From positions 1 through 36,137 of the forward strand of contig JALSSW010000172.1 in the NCBI GenBank assembly GCA_026984035.1: a DNA stretch of 36,137 nt, read 5' to 3'. The notes under the pieces were generated by a model, which was not told the DNA's origin, ran no database searches, and saw only the letters and a list, made by a program, of their open reading frames with translations. Below, one piece after another: positions 8,408 to 16,333 of the stretch (positions are counted from its first letter, which is position 1; the number at the start of each line of letters is the position of its first letter). This stretch comes from Planctomycetota bacterium (lineage in GTDB: Bacteria > Planctomycetota > UBA1135 > GCA-002748355). A program made the position numbers and the translations under genes.

Positions 8408-9490
8408 TTACCTTAGGATGGATCGGAAGTGAGGTTTGGAGAATCGCTTCGCCAATTCTTTTGCTTGGGTTTTTTGATCCTTTGTCAGGCTCTTGGGAAG
8501 GTTTTGCTCTTTCAATCCCAGCCCGAGAAGAAGAGCGCTGGTTTTTATCTGTTCTTCACCAACGGTTTTGTTGGCAAGAGCAAGGAGGGTTGGGATGACC
8601 TCCTTACGGCGCGTGCTTGCGAGGAGGTTTGCCACCTGCCCCCTTATGGTCGCATTTGTGGTGGATGGGATACTGCGAAGAGTGACGCCGATGGGGAGGG
8701 CCCGCTTGAGGAGGAACCTTCCATAGTCTCCCAGGGCTCCGCTCTCTTTTTCAAGAGCCAATCCCCATGCGCTTCGTGCTGCGCGCATCGGGTCCAGACG
8801 TGCCATGGTCCGGAGGAGAGCAAAGGTCATTAGGTCACGTTTTTTTGCGCGAAGGAGGTTTTCGAAAGTGGCGCGAATACGCGCCTTTGTACCGGCATTG
8901 CTGCTCTCCAGGCCCGGAAGAATCGGAAGAGCAAGGGCTGCATCTTCGGCGATACGGCGATCTTTGGCATTGAGCTGGGAGACAAGGATCCGAGCGCGGT
9001 CTCTGGGGTTTTTGGTCCGAAGGAGCGCTGCGATGGCTGATCGTCGACTTGTGCTATCTTCCAGGATGGAGCGTTCTCCGGAGAGAAGTCGGACTGCGTT
9101 TTCCTCTCCCTTTAAAAAGAGGATGTAGGTTTTTTTTGAGGAGAGAAAGGCAATTGCGGAGCCGCAAAAGCGTCTGTTACTTTGACCTCCGGGGGCCGGC
9201 TCATCGAGGACAATACTGTCACCGATCCGTCCCCGAAGACGGTCTTGGATCTGGAAACGGACGTAACGTCGTTCTCTCTCGACCCAGCTTCGGGATTTTT
9301 TTGCAACCAAGACGAAGTCGGCGCGACGGCTCATGATCTCAAGAGTTCCGAGTTCTCTCTGTGCCCAAAGGCTGCTTGTCAGGGCGGCTCCACTGAAAAG
9401 AATGAGGATTCTCGTCCCGAGTCCAAGAGAAGTTCTACTGTACGGAGGATTCAGCATGGCGGTTCTGGCTGTCTTGGTCATATCTCTCAC
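8408..9490 (-). CDS. Secreted protein with NTR-like-looking module and HEAT-like repeats
   Basis: The GTG start at 9490 overlaps the stop of the upstream metalloprotease gene (GTGA), implying translational coupling. ATGs at 9481 and 9457 are alternatives. A signal peptide ends near SSLWAQ (about residue 44). Residues about 46-140 repeat the module seen in the 5315-6097 product: ADFVLVAKK, RRYVRFQIQDRLRG, APGGQSN, FLSSKKTYILFLKG and a final LLSGE. After it, about 200 residues of helical, HEAT/armadillo-like repeats (for example RRIAEDAALALPIL and EVIPTLLALANK) make up the rest. HEAT repeats serve protein-protein contact, so a scaffold or partner of the protease encoded just before it is plausible. 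It has no recognised enzymatic motif. Function beyond that is unknown. Confidence 0.78.
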   Translation of the reverse strand: MRDMTKTARTAMLNPPYSRTSLGLGTRILILFSGAALTSSLWAQRELGTLEIMSRRADFVLVAKKSRSWVERERRYVRFQIQDRLRGRIGDSIVLDEPAPGGQSNRRFCGSAIAFLSSKKTYILFLKGEENAVRLLSGERSILEDSTSRRSAIAALLRTKNPRDRARILVSQLNAKDRRIAEDAALALPILPGLESSNAGTKARIRATFENLLRAKKRDLMTFALLRTMARLDPMRAARSAWGLALEKESGALGDYGRFLLKRALPIGVTLRSIPSTTNATIRGQVANLLASTRRKEVIPTLLALANKTVGEEQIKTSALLLGLGLKEQNLPKSLTKDQKTQAKELAKRFSKPHFRSILR

Positions 9491-12400
9491 TTCACCAAAG
9501 TCCTCTCTTGAAGATAAGAGCGGTTTAAAGCTCGGAACTTAAACTCGTAGCTAACGAGGCTCTCATAGCTGATGACGGCACTCATGATGTCCTTGAGCCC
9601 TGCGTTTAAGTTGTGAAGGCTTGAATCTCCATGGAGTCCTTTGGAGGGTGCACCCTCTGCGACCAGGCCCAGGGAGTGCCCGATCTCATGCGCGAGGATG
9701 ACTCCCACGACCGTGGCGAAATCGTCGGCAGCGTTCATGATCTCGTCATAACGGGCTTTTTCGCTGGGGCTGGCTGTGGAATAGTCAAAACCATCGGCCA
9801 GGACCTTTTTATCTAAGCTGTGTTTGCCTGCTGGGGTTCCCCCCATGTGGGGTGAGAGGCCCCGAAAAGTCCGCCCAAAGGTCGTGATGAAATAGGGGTA
9901 GAGATCGAGGTATTGCTTGGCTTGGTAGAGGAAGAGTTCTCCAGGAAAGACTCCTAATCCCGGGGATGTTCCTGCGTTGTTCTCGTTGGGGGTGGAGTTT
10001 TGGTAGTCGTAGAGGGCACGTCCCAAAATCCCTGTGGACTCGTCTCCATAAACTCTCTTTTCTTTTCCATCCGGATCATTGCCTCCCACCGACATCTTCA
10101 TATGGGGGGCCCGACATGGTTTACGGGTTACCAGGCGGATGTGGACGCTGTCCACGCCCTTGGAAGAAGAATCAGCGGCTCTTAGGAATGCTTTGTTGGC
10201 CGCAGCGATGATTCCGTCGATGGCAATCTTGCGCATAAAAGCGTTTCTGCCGATCGGATCCCCCTTTGTGATCAGCCCATAGTTGATGAGATCTTGGTCG
10301 AAATCCGCGGTGCCATCGCCCTTCCCCTTTCCCTCGCGGTCAAGGTCAAACTGCACCCAAACAATCTGTGTGCGTTCGAAGGGACGGATCTCCGTGCTTG
10401 GTGCGATCACCGAAAAGCTCAAGCTCGCCTTACTGCTTTCATTACCGCTTGTGTCTTTGATCGTAGCGTCAATCGTGTAGCTTCCCGGATCGAGAGCGTC
10501 CTCACTGGCAAGGCGAATCGAGCAGGTCCCTGCGGTAAAGCTTCCCAAAACAAAAAGTTCGTCGCTTGACGGGACAGAGCCGGGTCCACTGAGTTTCAGG
10601 TCCAGGCTGGTCCAATCGAGGGCTGCGTCATAGCTATCCCAGGCGGTGATGTTGAAAGTAAATCCACTTGTGGGAACGACCAGTCCCTTGTTTCGATTGG
10701 CAGCGATGTCATTGAGGGTGAGAGTGAGGTCGGGCGCGTTGGTGTCTCCGGTATATCCTACTCGGTACTGGTAGGTAGCGTCACTGCTGAGCCAGTTGCC
10801 CGACTGGAGGCGTAGGCCTTCGGGCCCCCCCTTGATTCGAAGGCTTAGGTTGCTGCCGGAGGGGAGATTGGCCGAGGGGCTGAATATGATGGCACGATTT
10901 CCTCGGCGAACCGAGAGGGTTCCTGCGATGCTCTGCCCGAGATGGTTCTTAAGGGTGATCCGAGTGTTATCCACCGTAGAAGGGTCCACGGGCTCGTTGG
11001 CGAGAATGGTGATCTTGCTCGTAACAGGGACACCCACCGCCCCATCGTCGGGACTAACAATGAAGCTCGGAAGGACCTTGGAAGCAGAGCTTCGAAATGG
11101 GATATCGCTGTCCCCATTCAAGGGGTTCCCGGCCTTGTCCTGGATCCCATCAAAGCCGCCTTTCAGCCTCAAGATGTAATCTTGGCTTGAGGACAGAGGG
11201 GAGGAAGGGGTGATTGTCAACTTGGCCAAGCTTGAGTCCAAGGCCACCGTAAAGCTCTGCTTTGTCCCGCCTTTGAGAAGAGAAATCGTGTTGGAGTTGA
11301 TGGTCGTGGATTTGAGAGGTTCGTCGAACCAGATCTCCAACACGACATTGGGGGAAACCTTGCTTGCCTTAGCGCTGGGGATGCTCGAGGTCATTTTGGG
11401 GGCAGTGCTGTCCGACCCGACTGTAAAGCTCACCGTTTTTTCCTGGGAAAGGTTGTTCCCGCTCACGTCCGTGAGACCATTGATCCCCGCGCTGAAAGTC
11501 ACTGTGTAGGTCTCTCCCGTTTGAAGGCTCGCGCTGGGATAGATGTGGATTGTCCGCTGAGTTGTATTCGCCGCCAGAGTGAAGGGAACAGGATTGAGGC
11601 CGCTGTCCGTGAGTGTGAGACCTGTAGGCTCGTAACTCTCGGGGGCCATGGATTCGTCAAAGGTGAAGCTGAGGCGCGCGCTGGGGGAGACATCGATGGC
11701 CAAGTCCTCGGGGTCAGAGCTGAGCAGGTTGGGAGAAGTTGTATCCGCCTCTGTCGTGAAGCGAAGGACCCAACTCGATTCCAAGGGGTTCCCCGCTCGG
11801 TCCTTAACTCCGCCCTGTCCTCCACGAAATTTGAGCGTGAAGAGTTTGGATCCCGGGAGATCGGGAATCGGGGAGACGAGGACATCCTTTCCATCCTGAA
11901 CAAGGTTGATGGCAATGTTTGTACCCCAGTTGTCTTTGAGGGTGATCGTATCGGTGTTCAAGGTGGATGCCCCGAGGACCTCGTCGAAACTGACCCGGAT
12001 AGAGACGGTGCGTGAAATTCCTGTCGCGTTTTGCGCAACCGAAGAACTCAAGACGGTGGGAGCGATGTCGTCAAAAGTCCGAAAGGGGATGGTGACCGTT
12101 TGGTCAAGAGTTCGAAAGCTCTGATCGCAGATGGTAGGGGCAAGAGTAAAGACATAATCGCTGGCCTTCTCCATCGGACTGGCCGGTTGGAAGCGAACCG
12201 TTTTGCCACCGTTGGTCAGGCTGAAGATTCCTTGGATAGGTTCTCCCCCATCCTTGGTCAGGCTGAACTCCTCCTCGTTGAGGGCGTCTTCATCGATGAT
12301 TCCATCAAAGGTGAACTCCAGAGTTGCATCTACGGCGACCTGAACGGCTTCGGCTGAAGGAGAATAGCTCACCAGGGATAGATCTCCGATTCCCCCTCCT

Positions 12401-12537
12401 GAGGATCCGCCGACATTGCCGCCGGTGCCACCGGCTCCGCCTCCACCCCCGCAGGCCGCAAGTAGGAAGAGCATCCCCCCAAAGAGGACACCCTTCCAAC
12501 TAAGATGAGGCCCTTTGGCCATAACCCGTTTCCCCAT
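9487..12537 (-). CDS. Lipoprotein with five Big_5-type Ig-like repeats and C-terminal zinc metalloprotease domain
   Basis: I chose the ATG at 12537 (1016 aa) over 12564 because GGGGGAAAT stands about 7 bases upstream. The signal peptide ends in a clean lipobox LLAAC, followed by a Gly/Ser-rich linker. Five tandem Big_5/SwmA-like domains of about 105 residues (roughly 50-590) share phrases such as TxTxFDExx and DxAGNPL. They are followed by another Ig-like domain. The last 300 residues are a protease-like domain with AHEIGHSLGLVAEG (HEIGH at 950-954) and a Met-turn-like DIMSAV downstream. The usual third metzincin ligand position (HExxHxxGxxH) is Ala here, so the ligand may be the Glu after it or the His in GLHGDSS. 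The product is probably tethered to a membrane and faces outward. The downstream HEAT protein overlaps its stop codon. Confidence 0.85.
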   Translation of the reverse strand: MGKRVMAKGPHLSWKGVLFGGMLFLLAACGGGGGAGGTGGNVGGSSGGGIGDLSLVSYSPSAEAVQVAVDATLEFTFDGIIDEDALNEEEFSLTKDGGEPIQGIFSLTNGGKTVRFQPASPMEKASDYVFTLAPTICDQSFRTLDQTVTIPFRTFDDIAPTVLSSSVAQNATGISRTVSIRVSFDEVLGASTLNTDTITLKDNWGTNIAINLVQDGKDVLVSPIPDLPGSKLFTLKFRGGQGGVKDRAGNPLESSWVLRFTTEADTTSPNLLSSDPEDLAIDVSPSARLSFTFDESMAPESYEPTGLTLTDSGLNPVPFTLAANTTQRTIHIYPSASLQTGETYTVTFSAGINGLTDVSGNNLSQEKTVSFTVGSDSTAPKMTSSIPSAKASKVSPNVVLEIWFDEPLKSTTINSNTISLLKGGTKQSFTVALDSSLAKLTITPSSPLSSSQDYILRLKGGFDGIQDKAGNPLNGDSDIPFRSSASKVLPSFIVSPDDGAVGVPVTSKITILANEPVDPSTVDNTRITLKNHLGQSIAGTLSVRRGNRAIIFSPSANLPSGSNLSLRIKGGPEGLRLQSGNWLSSDATYQYRVGYTGDTNAPDLTLTLNDIAANRNKGLVVPTSGFTFNITAWDSYDAALDWTSLDLKLSGPGSVPSSDELFVLGSFTAGTCSIRLASEDALDPGSYTIDATIKDTSGNESSKASLSFSVIAPSTEIRPFERTQIVWVQFDLDREGKGKGDGTADFDQDLINYGLITKGDPIGRNAFMRKIAIDGIIAAANKAFLRAADSSSKGVDSVHIRLVTRKPCRAPHMKMSVGGNDPDGKEKRVYGDESTGILGRALYDYQNSTPNENNAGTSPGLGVFPGELFLYQAKQYLDLYPYFITTFGRTFRGLSPHMGGTPAGKHSLDKKVLADGFDYSTASPSEKARYDEIMNAADDFATVVGVILAHEIGHSLGLVAEGAPSKGLHGDSSLHNLNAGLKDIMSAVISYESLVSYEFKFRALNRSYLQERTLVK

Positions 12538-12638
12538 GTCGATTTCCCCCAACAACGGATACACCAGCTCCCCGATGGCCGGGAACCGTTACTCATGCTT
12601 CGTCGGGCTGGTGGGGGAACTTGAGAGAGAGACCCTTG

Positions 12639-12673
12639 CCCCTCATATCCTCCATGGGAGGGGACCATGAGGG
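12639..12673. repeat. Nested intergenic palindrome
   Basis: CCCTCAT (12640-12646) pairs with ATGAGGG (12667-12673), and inside it CCTCC (12649-12653) pairs with GGAGG (12657-12661). It lies between the MBL-hydrolase gene and the start of the large lipoprotein gene. No U-tract follows on the minus strand, so it could be an operator, an RNA processing hairpin or a weak terminator. Confidence 0.35.
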
Positions 12674-12698
12674 AGCTTGATCCCCACACGATTCATGG

Positions 12699-13475
12699 TC
12701 AAAACCAAAATGCTTTCGCGGGTTGATCCTGGGTGCAAAGCCGGACTTCAAGATCGCTGCGCGCTGCTTTTTCGCAGCTTTGCTGGATTTGTTTACGAGC
12801 CAGGCTTGGATGGTTGTTCGTTTTGCTCAGGTGGGCGGCAAAGAGAACACGATGGCGGGGGGTGAGGCTGCGTTCCAGAAGCGAGCCTGCTTGAGTGTTG
12901 GAAAGGTGTCCCTGGTTGGAGAGGATCCGTTCCTTGAGGAAGGGAGGGTAGGGCCCCTTGTTAAGCATTTCCTCGTCGTGATTGAATTCGAGGAGAAGTC
13001 CGTCCAGGTCCTGGAGTTTGGCGTGGAGGTCAGGGTCGAGGGAATGACCCAAATCTGTGACAATGCCGATCCGAATGTCGTGGGCTTCGATGAAAAAAGC
13101 GACGGTTTCGGGAGCATCGTGAGGCAGGAGGTGAGTCTCGATTTGAAACTCTGCGATTTCAAAAGATTCGCCGGGAGAGAAGGTGTGGGGGTGTTTTAAG
13201 AGTTCGGGCTTTTGGGCCGGCATGCAGGCCGGAGTGGCATAGAGGGGGATACCGAGGCGGCGACAGAGGAGGCCGGCTCCCCGAGTGTGGTCTTTGTGCC
13301 AATGCGTGAGAAGGACAGCTTGGATGTTTTCGGCTCGATGTCCGACTTGTTGCAGGCGCTCCACAAGGCGTTTTTTAGAAAGGCCAGCATCGATGAGAAG
13401 GGAACCCTGTTTGCCACGAATCAGGGTGGCGTTCCCTAGGCTTCCTGAAGCGAGTGGTTGAAGAACGAGGCTCAT
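12699..13475 (-). CDS. MBL-fold metallohydrolase, YycJ/WalJ type
   Basis: The 258-aa protein has the N-terminal signature of the YycJ/WalJ group (LASGSLGNATLI, then LLIDAGLSKKRL) and the metallo-beta-lactamase metal site HWHKDH at 58-63. Further expected ligands are His in LLPHDA, Asp in IVTDLGH and His in FAAHLS. Proteins of this group are cytosolic, dinuclear-metal phosphodiesterase-like enzymes implicated in DNA repair or processing in Firmicutes; the substrate is not settled. The length is normal. Its ATG overlaps the stop of the upstream YfhO-like gene by four bases (ATGA), so the two are cotranslated, although a functional link is not obvious. Confidence 0.87.
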   Translation of the reverse strand: MSLVLQPLASGSLGNATLIRGKQGSLLIDAGLSKKRLVERLQQVGHRAENIQAVLLTHWHKDHTRGAGLLCRRLGIPLYATPACMPAQKPELLKHPHTFSPGESFEIAEFQIETHLLPHDAPETVAFFIEAHDIRIGIVTDLGHSLDPDLHAKLQDLDGLLLEFNHDEEMLNKGPYPPFLKERILSNQGHLSNTQAGSLLERSLTPRHRVLFAAHLSKTNNHPSLARKQIQQSCEKAARSDLEVRLCTQDQPAKAFWF

Positions 13476-16153
13476 GAGCTGAGAGTGGTTTCATCTTTTA
13501 CCTCTTCAGTGGAGGGCTTACGGCCGTTCCACCAAAGGAGGATGATGAGGAGGCTTGCGAGAGAGAAGGACGAGAGCCAAAGACCATTAAGGAAGGGGCC
13601 TGGATCATAGGTCCATAGGACTTCATGGTCTCCGGGGGGGATTCGAAGGGCACGGAAGGAGAGGTCGGCCCGCCACCAGGGAACGACTTGGCCGTTGAGG
13701 TGAGCCTTCCAGTGTGACATGGCGACATCACTGAGGAGCAGCCAGCCGCCAGGGCTGTTTTCGATAAGAATCTTGATCGAGGAGGGGCGCTCCTCCAGAA
13801 AACGGATTTGTGGGTCTCCCTTTTTTTTACGGGTTCGAACCTTGGGAAGTTCCTTTGGCCGAGGGGCTCGCAGGCCGTCCGTGCCGAAGGGGTGCGAAAG
13901 GAGGAGACTTTGACGGGGATTGAACTCGCTGCTTGTGAGGCGCTTCAGGGCTTCTTCGTCGGAGACCAACGAAGGGTTGGAGACGAAGAATGCACGAGGC
14001 AAGGCGGTCTTGCGCTCGTAGACGAAGAACTTACCCCCCGGACCTTCCATCGGGGAGGTCGCGGGAGGACCTAGTTCTTCCAGTTCTTCGGTGCTTAAGA
14101 GGTAGCGCACTCCGAATAGATCGAAGATGCCATATCCGAGCCGCTCGTCCGCAGGAAGGGACTTCAGCCAGAAGTTGCGGATCATTTGGCTTTTGCCGTA
14201 CATTTTGAGGAAGGGCTTGTGTGACCATGCGTCGAGAAAGGCATAGGCGTTCAGGTCTCGGATCTTGAGTGGGATGAGGAGGTTAGGGGGTAAAGCAATC
14301 GGTGCCCCCGGTTTGCGGGACACCCTCGCAACCATGAAACCTCCCTGTTCCTTTGCGGCCATACTTTTGTCGCGGAGGAATCGATGCACGGCTGTATCGG
14401 GAAGTTCCCGGTGGGGGAACATGGGGTTGAGCCGGTGCGCCAGGGGAAAGAGGTCCAAGATGATGAGGACGGGAGCCGTGATCGAGAGTGCCATGGCAAG
14501 ATTGCTGCCTCTACGAAGGCTGCGCCGGCACCGAAGTGCAAACCAAATCACTCCCAGAAGAAGAAAGAGGGATGCATGGAAAGAAGAGTCTCGAAGCCGT
14601 TCCAGGCTCGGAGCGAAATAGGGGCCCAGAATGTTGCGAGCCATCTCCAGGGCGCTCCCGTTTTGAAGGTTGGCGGACCACCTGTAGGAAATGCCCTTGA
14701 GGATCCAAGAAGTACGGGAGGAAGGGTCTTCGAGTGCCCATGAGGACCAGATGTAGGCCCCCACTGCAAAGAGGAGCAGACTTGTCCCTAAGCCAAGGAG
14801 GAGGATCTTGGATCTTCTGCTCATCGTGGCCAGATTGAGGTCGAATCCAATACCTGCAAGAATGGCAGCGAAGAAACATACGGGCCCCGCAAATCGCATG
14901 GGCGGAAAGGATTGAAAGACCGGAAATGCGGCGAAAAGCTTGAAAAAGAATCCCCCGCTGGCGAAAAGAAGGAAGCCAATGAATGCTAAAAAAGCGAAGC
15001 GCCGAATCCGGAAGCTTGGGCGAAGAAGAGCGGCAATAAAGGCAAGCAGCGGGGCAACCCCAAAGTAGAGAGCGTATTCGGTGTAAACGAAATTGGGAGG
15101 GAAGAAGAGCTTGCCTGTTTCGGGGTTGGTCCGGGTCCAACCGAGGAAGAAAAAGGGGTTCCGGTCATAGGGGAGGACTTGGGTGAGGGTCCCATCTCCA
15201 AATGGTGAGGGGAAGATGAAGTCCAACCAACCTATGGGGTCAAGCCCCTGAGAGAGCAAGGCGGCCAGGGGCTGGTGAAGATCCCTCTGCGACTCGGGGA
15301 AATAGTCGAGCATGGGTAGGAGCTGCACCATGGGGAGGAGGAGGCCTGTCAGGATGGCCGCTCCGGTCCAAAACGAAAAGGACAGAGCTGGCCCCTTGCC
15401 CTCTTGGCGAAGGGTTCGGCCCGCAAGCGCCAGGGCATAGAGACCGAAGGCGATGGAGCAGGATGCTGCGAAGGGCGGGAAGCCGGCCAGCCAGGTCAGG
15501 CAGAGGACAATGGCGAAGGCCACAAAGGCGGGGATACGTTCAGCCCCCCTATGCCGTTGAAGGGAAAGGAGAGCCCAAAAACCGGCGGGTAGCCAGGTGA
15601 GCGTCTCCATTCGCATGAAAAAATGCCCATTCGCGACCATTGTCCCCGATAGCTGAAATACAAGCCCTCCGCAGAGGGCCCCAAGGATTCCAAGCCCCAC
15701 CGCACGCAAAAAGAAATAACAAAAGATCCCTGCAAGGGCGAAGGCGATCCATGCCGCTAAGCCGAAGGCTTTTTCTGGGCTGGTCAAAAAAAAGAGCCAA
15801 TGAGTGGGATAGGCAAAACCGTTGAGGGCGTTGGCGAAGAGGGGGCCGCCCGCCCGCACATAAGGATCCCAGTGAGGGAAAATACCGTCTACGATCTCAT
15901 CCCTGGCAAGGCGGTATTCCTGTGCGCATAGGATGCTTTTCTCGGTGATATCATAATTTCCGCCTTGGCGTCTGGCATCCAGAGTTGGTTTGTCGAGGCC
16001 CACGGACCAAGGAGGAAAGGTGCTGAGATCAAAGGGGACGTAATCTCGGTTTCCGAATAACGAGGGGAAGAGGAGAACGGCGGGGACAACAAGAAGCAAC
16101 AGAATGGAGAAAAGGTTCGCTCCTCCTGATCGTTTACTTCTCTTTAATTCCAT
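13472..16153 (-). CDS. YfhO-like multi-pass membrane protein (GT-C type), first copy
   Basis: The 893-aa protein has an N-terminal membrane helix and the extracytoplasmic loop GIFPHWDPYVRAGGP (90-104), typical of YfhO and GT-C glycosyltransferases. A dozen or so membrane helices follow, then a soluble region of about 300 residues and a last helix before a charged tail. The C-terminal part contains the YfhO-type ending: SHWKAHLNGQVVPWW, then LRIPPGDHEVLWTYDPG. In Firmicutes YfhO proteins attach sugars to lipoteichoic acid outside the membrane from a lipid-linked donor. In this Gram-negative-like setting the acceptor is unknown, possibly surface glycans or proteins. It resembles the 805-aa protein encoded at 16334-18751. 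There is no clear Shine-Dalgarno sequence before the ATG. Confidence 0.85.
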   Translation of the reverse strand: MELKRSKRSGGANLFSILLLLVVPAVLLFPSLFGNRDYVPFDLSTFPPWSVGLDKPTLDARRQGGNYDITEKSILCAQEYRLARDEIVDGIFPHWDPYVRAGGPLFANALNGFAYPTHWLFFLTSPEKAFGLAAWIAFALAGIFCYFFLRAVGLGILGALCGGLVFQLSGTMVANGHFFMRMETLTWLPAGFWALLSLQRHRGAERIPAFVAFAIVLCLTWLAGFPPFAASCSIAFGLYALALAGRTLRQEGKGPALSFSFWTGAAILTGLLLPMVQLLPMLDYFPESQRDLHQPLAALLSQGLDPIGWLDFIFPSPFGDGTLTQVLPYDRNPFFFLGWTRTNPETGKLFFPPNFVYTEYALYFGVAPLLAFIAALLRPSFRIRRFAFLAFIGFLLFASGGFFFKLFAAFPVFQSFPPMRFAGPVCFFAAILAGIGFDLNLATMSRRSKILLLGLGTSLLLFAVGAYIWSSWALEDPSSRTSWILKGISYRWSANLQNGSALEMARNILGPYFAPSLERLRDSSFHASLFLLLGVIWFALRCRRSLRRGSNLAMALSITAPVLIILDLFPLAHRLNPMFPHRELPDTAVHRFLRDKSMAAKEQGGFMVARVSRKPGAPIALPPNLLIPLKIRDLNAYAFLDAWSHKPFLKMYGKSQMIRNFWLKSLPADERLGYGIFDLFGVRYLLSTEELEELGPPATSPMEGPGGKFFVYERKTALPRAFFVSNPSLVSDEEALKRLTSSEFNPRQSLLLSHPFGTDGLRAPRPKELPKVRTRKKKGDPQIRFLEERPSSIKILIENSPGGWLLLSDVAMSHWKAHLNGQVVPWWRADLSFRALRIPPGDHEVLWTYDPGPFLNGLWLSSFSLASLLIILLWWNGRKPSTEEVKDETTLSS

Positions 16154-16273
16154 GGGGAGAAAAGATAGCCAGTGAGGCTGTTGAATGCGATGAACCGCTT
16201 GATGAACGCTGTGGATTCATGGGATCGATTCCGGTTCTTCCAAGCTTTAGGAAGATTTGAAAGCTGGTCTCGA

Positions 16274-16301
16274 AGAAAAAAGGGCTTGGGGGAAAACCCC
16301 C
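16274..16301 (-). terminator. Rho-independent terminator after the second YfhO-like gene
   Basis: Read on the minus strand there is a 5-bp all-GC stem (GGGGG-TTTT-CCCCC), then AAGCCC and a run of six T's, about 33 bases past the stop of the gene ending at 16334. This separates that transcript from the next minus-strand gene starting at 16153. Confidence 0.55.
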
Positions 16302-16333
16302 TTCCGGGGAAACGCGGTGATGCCCAAGATTGG

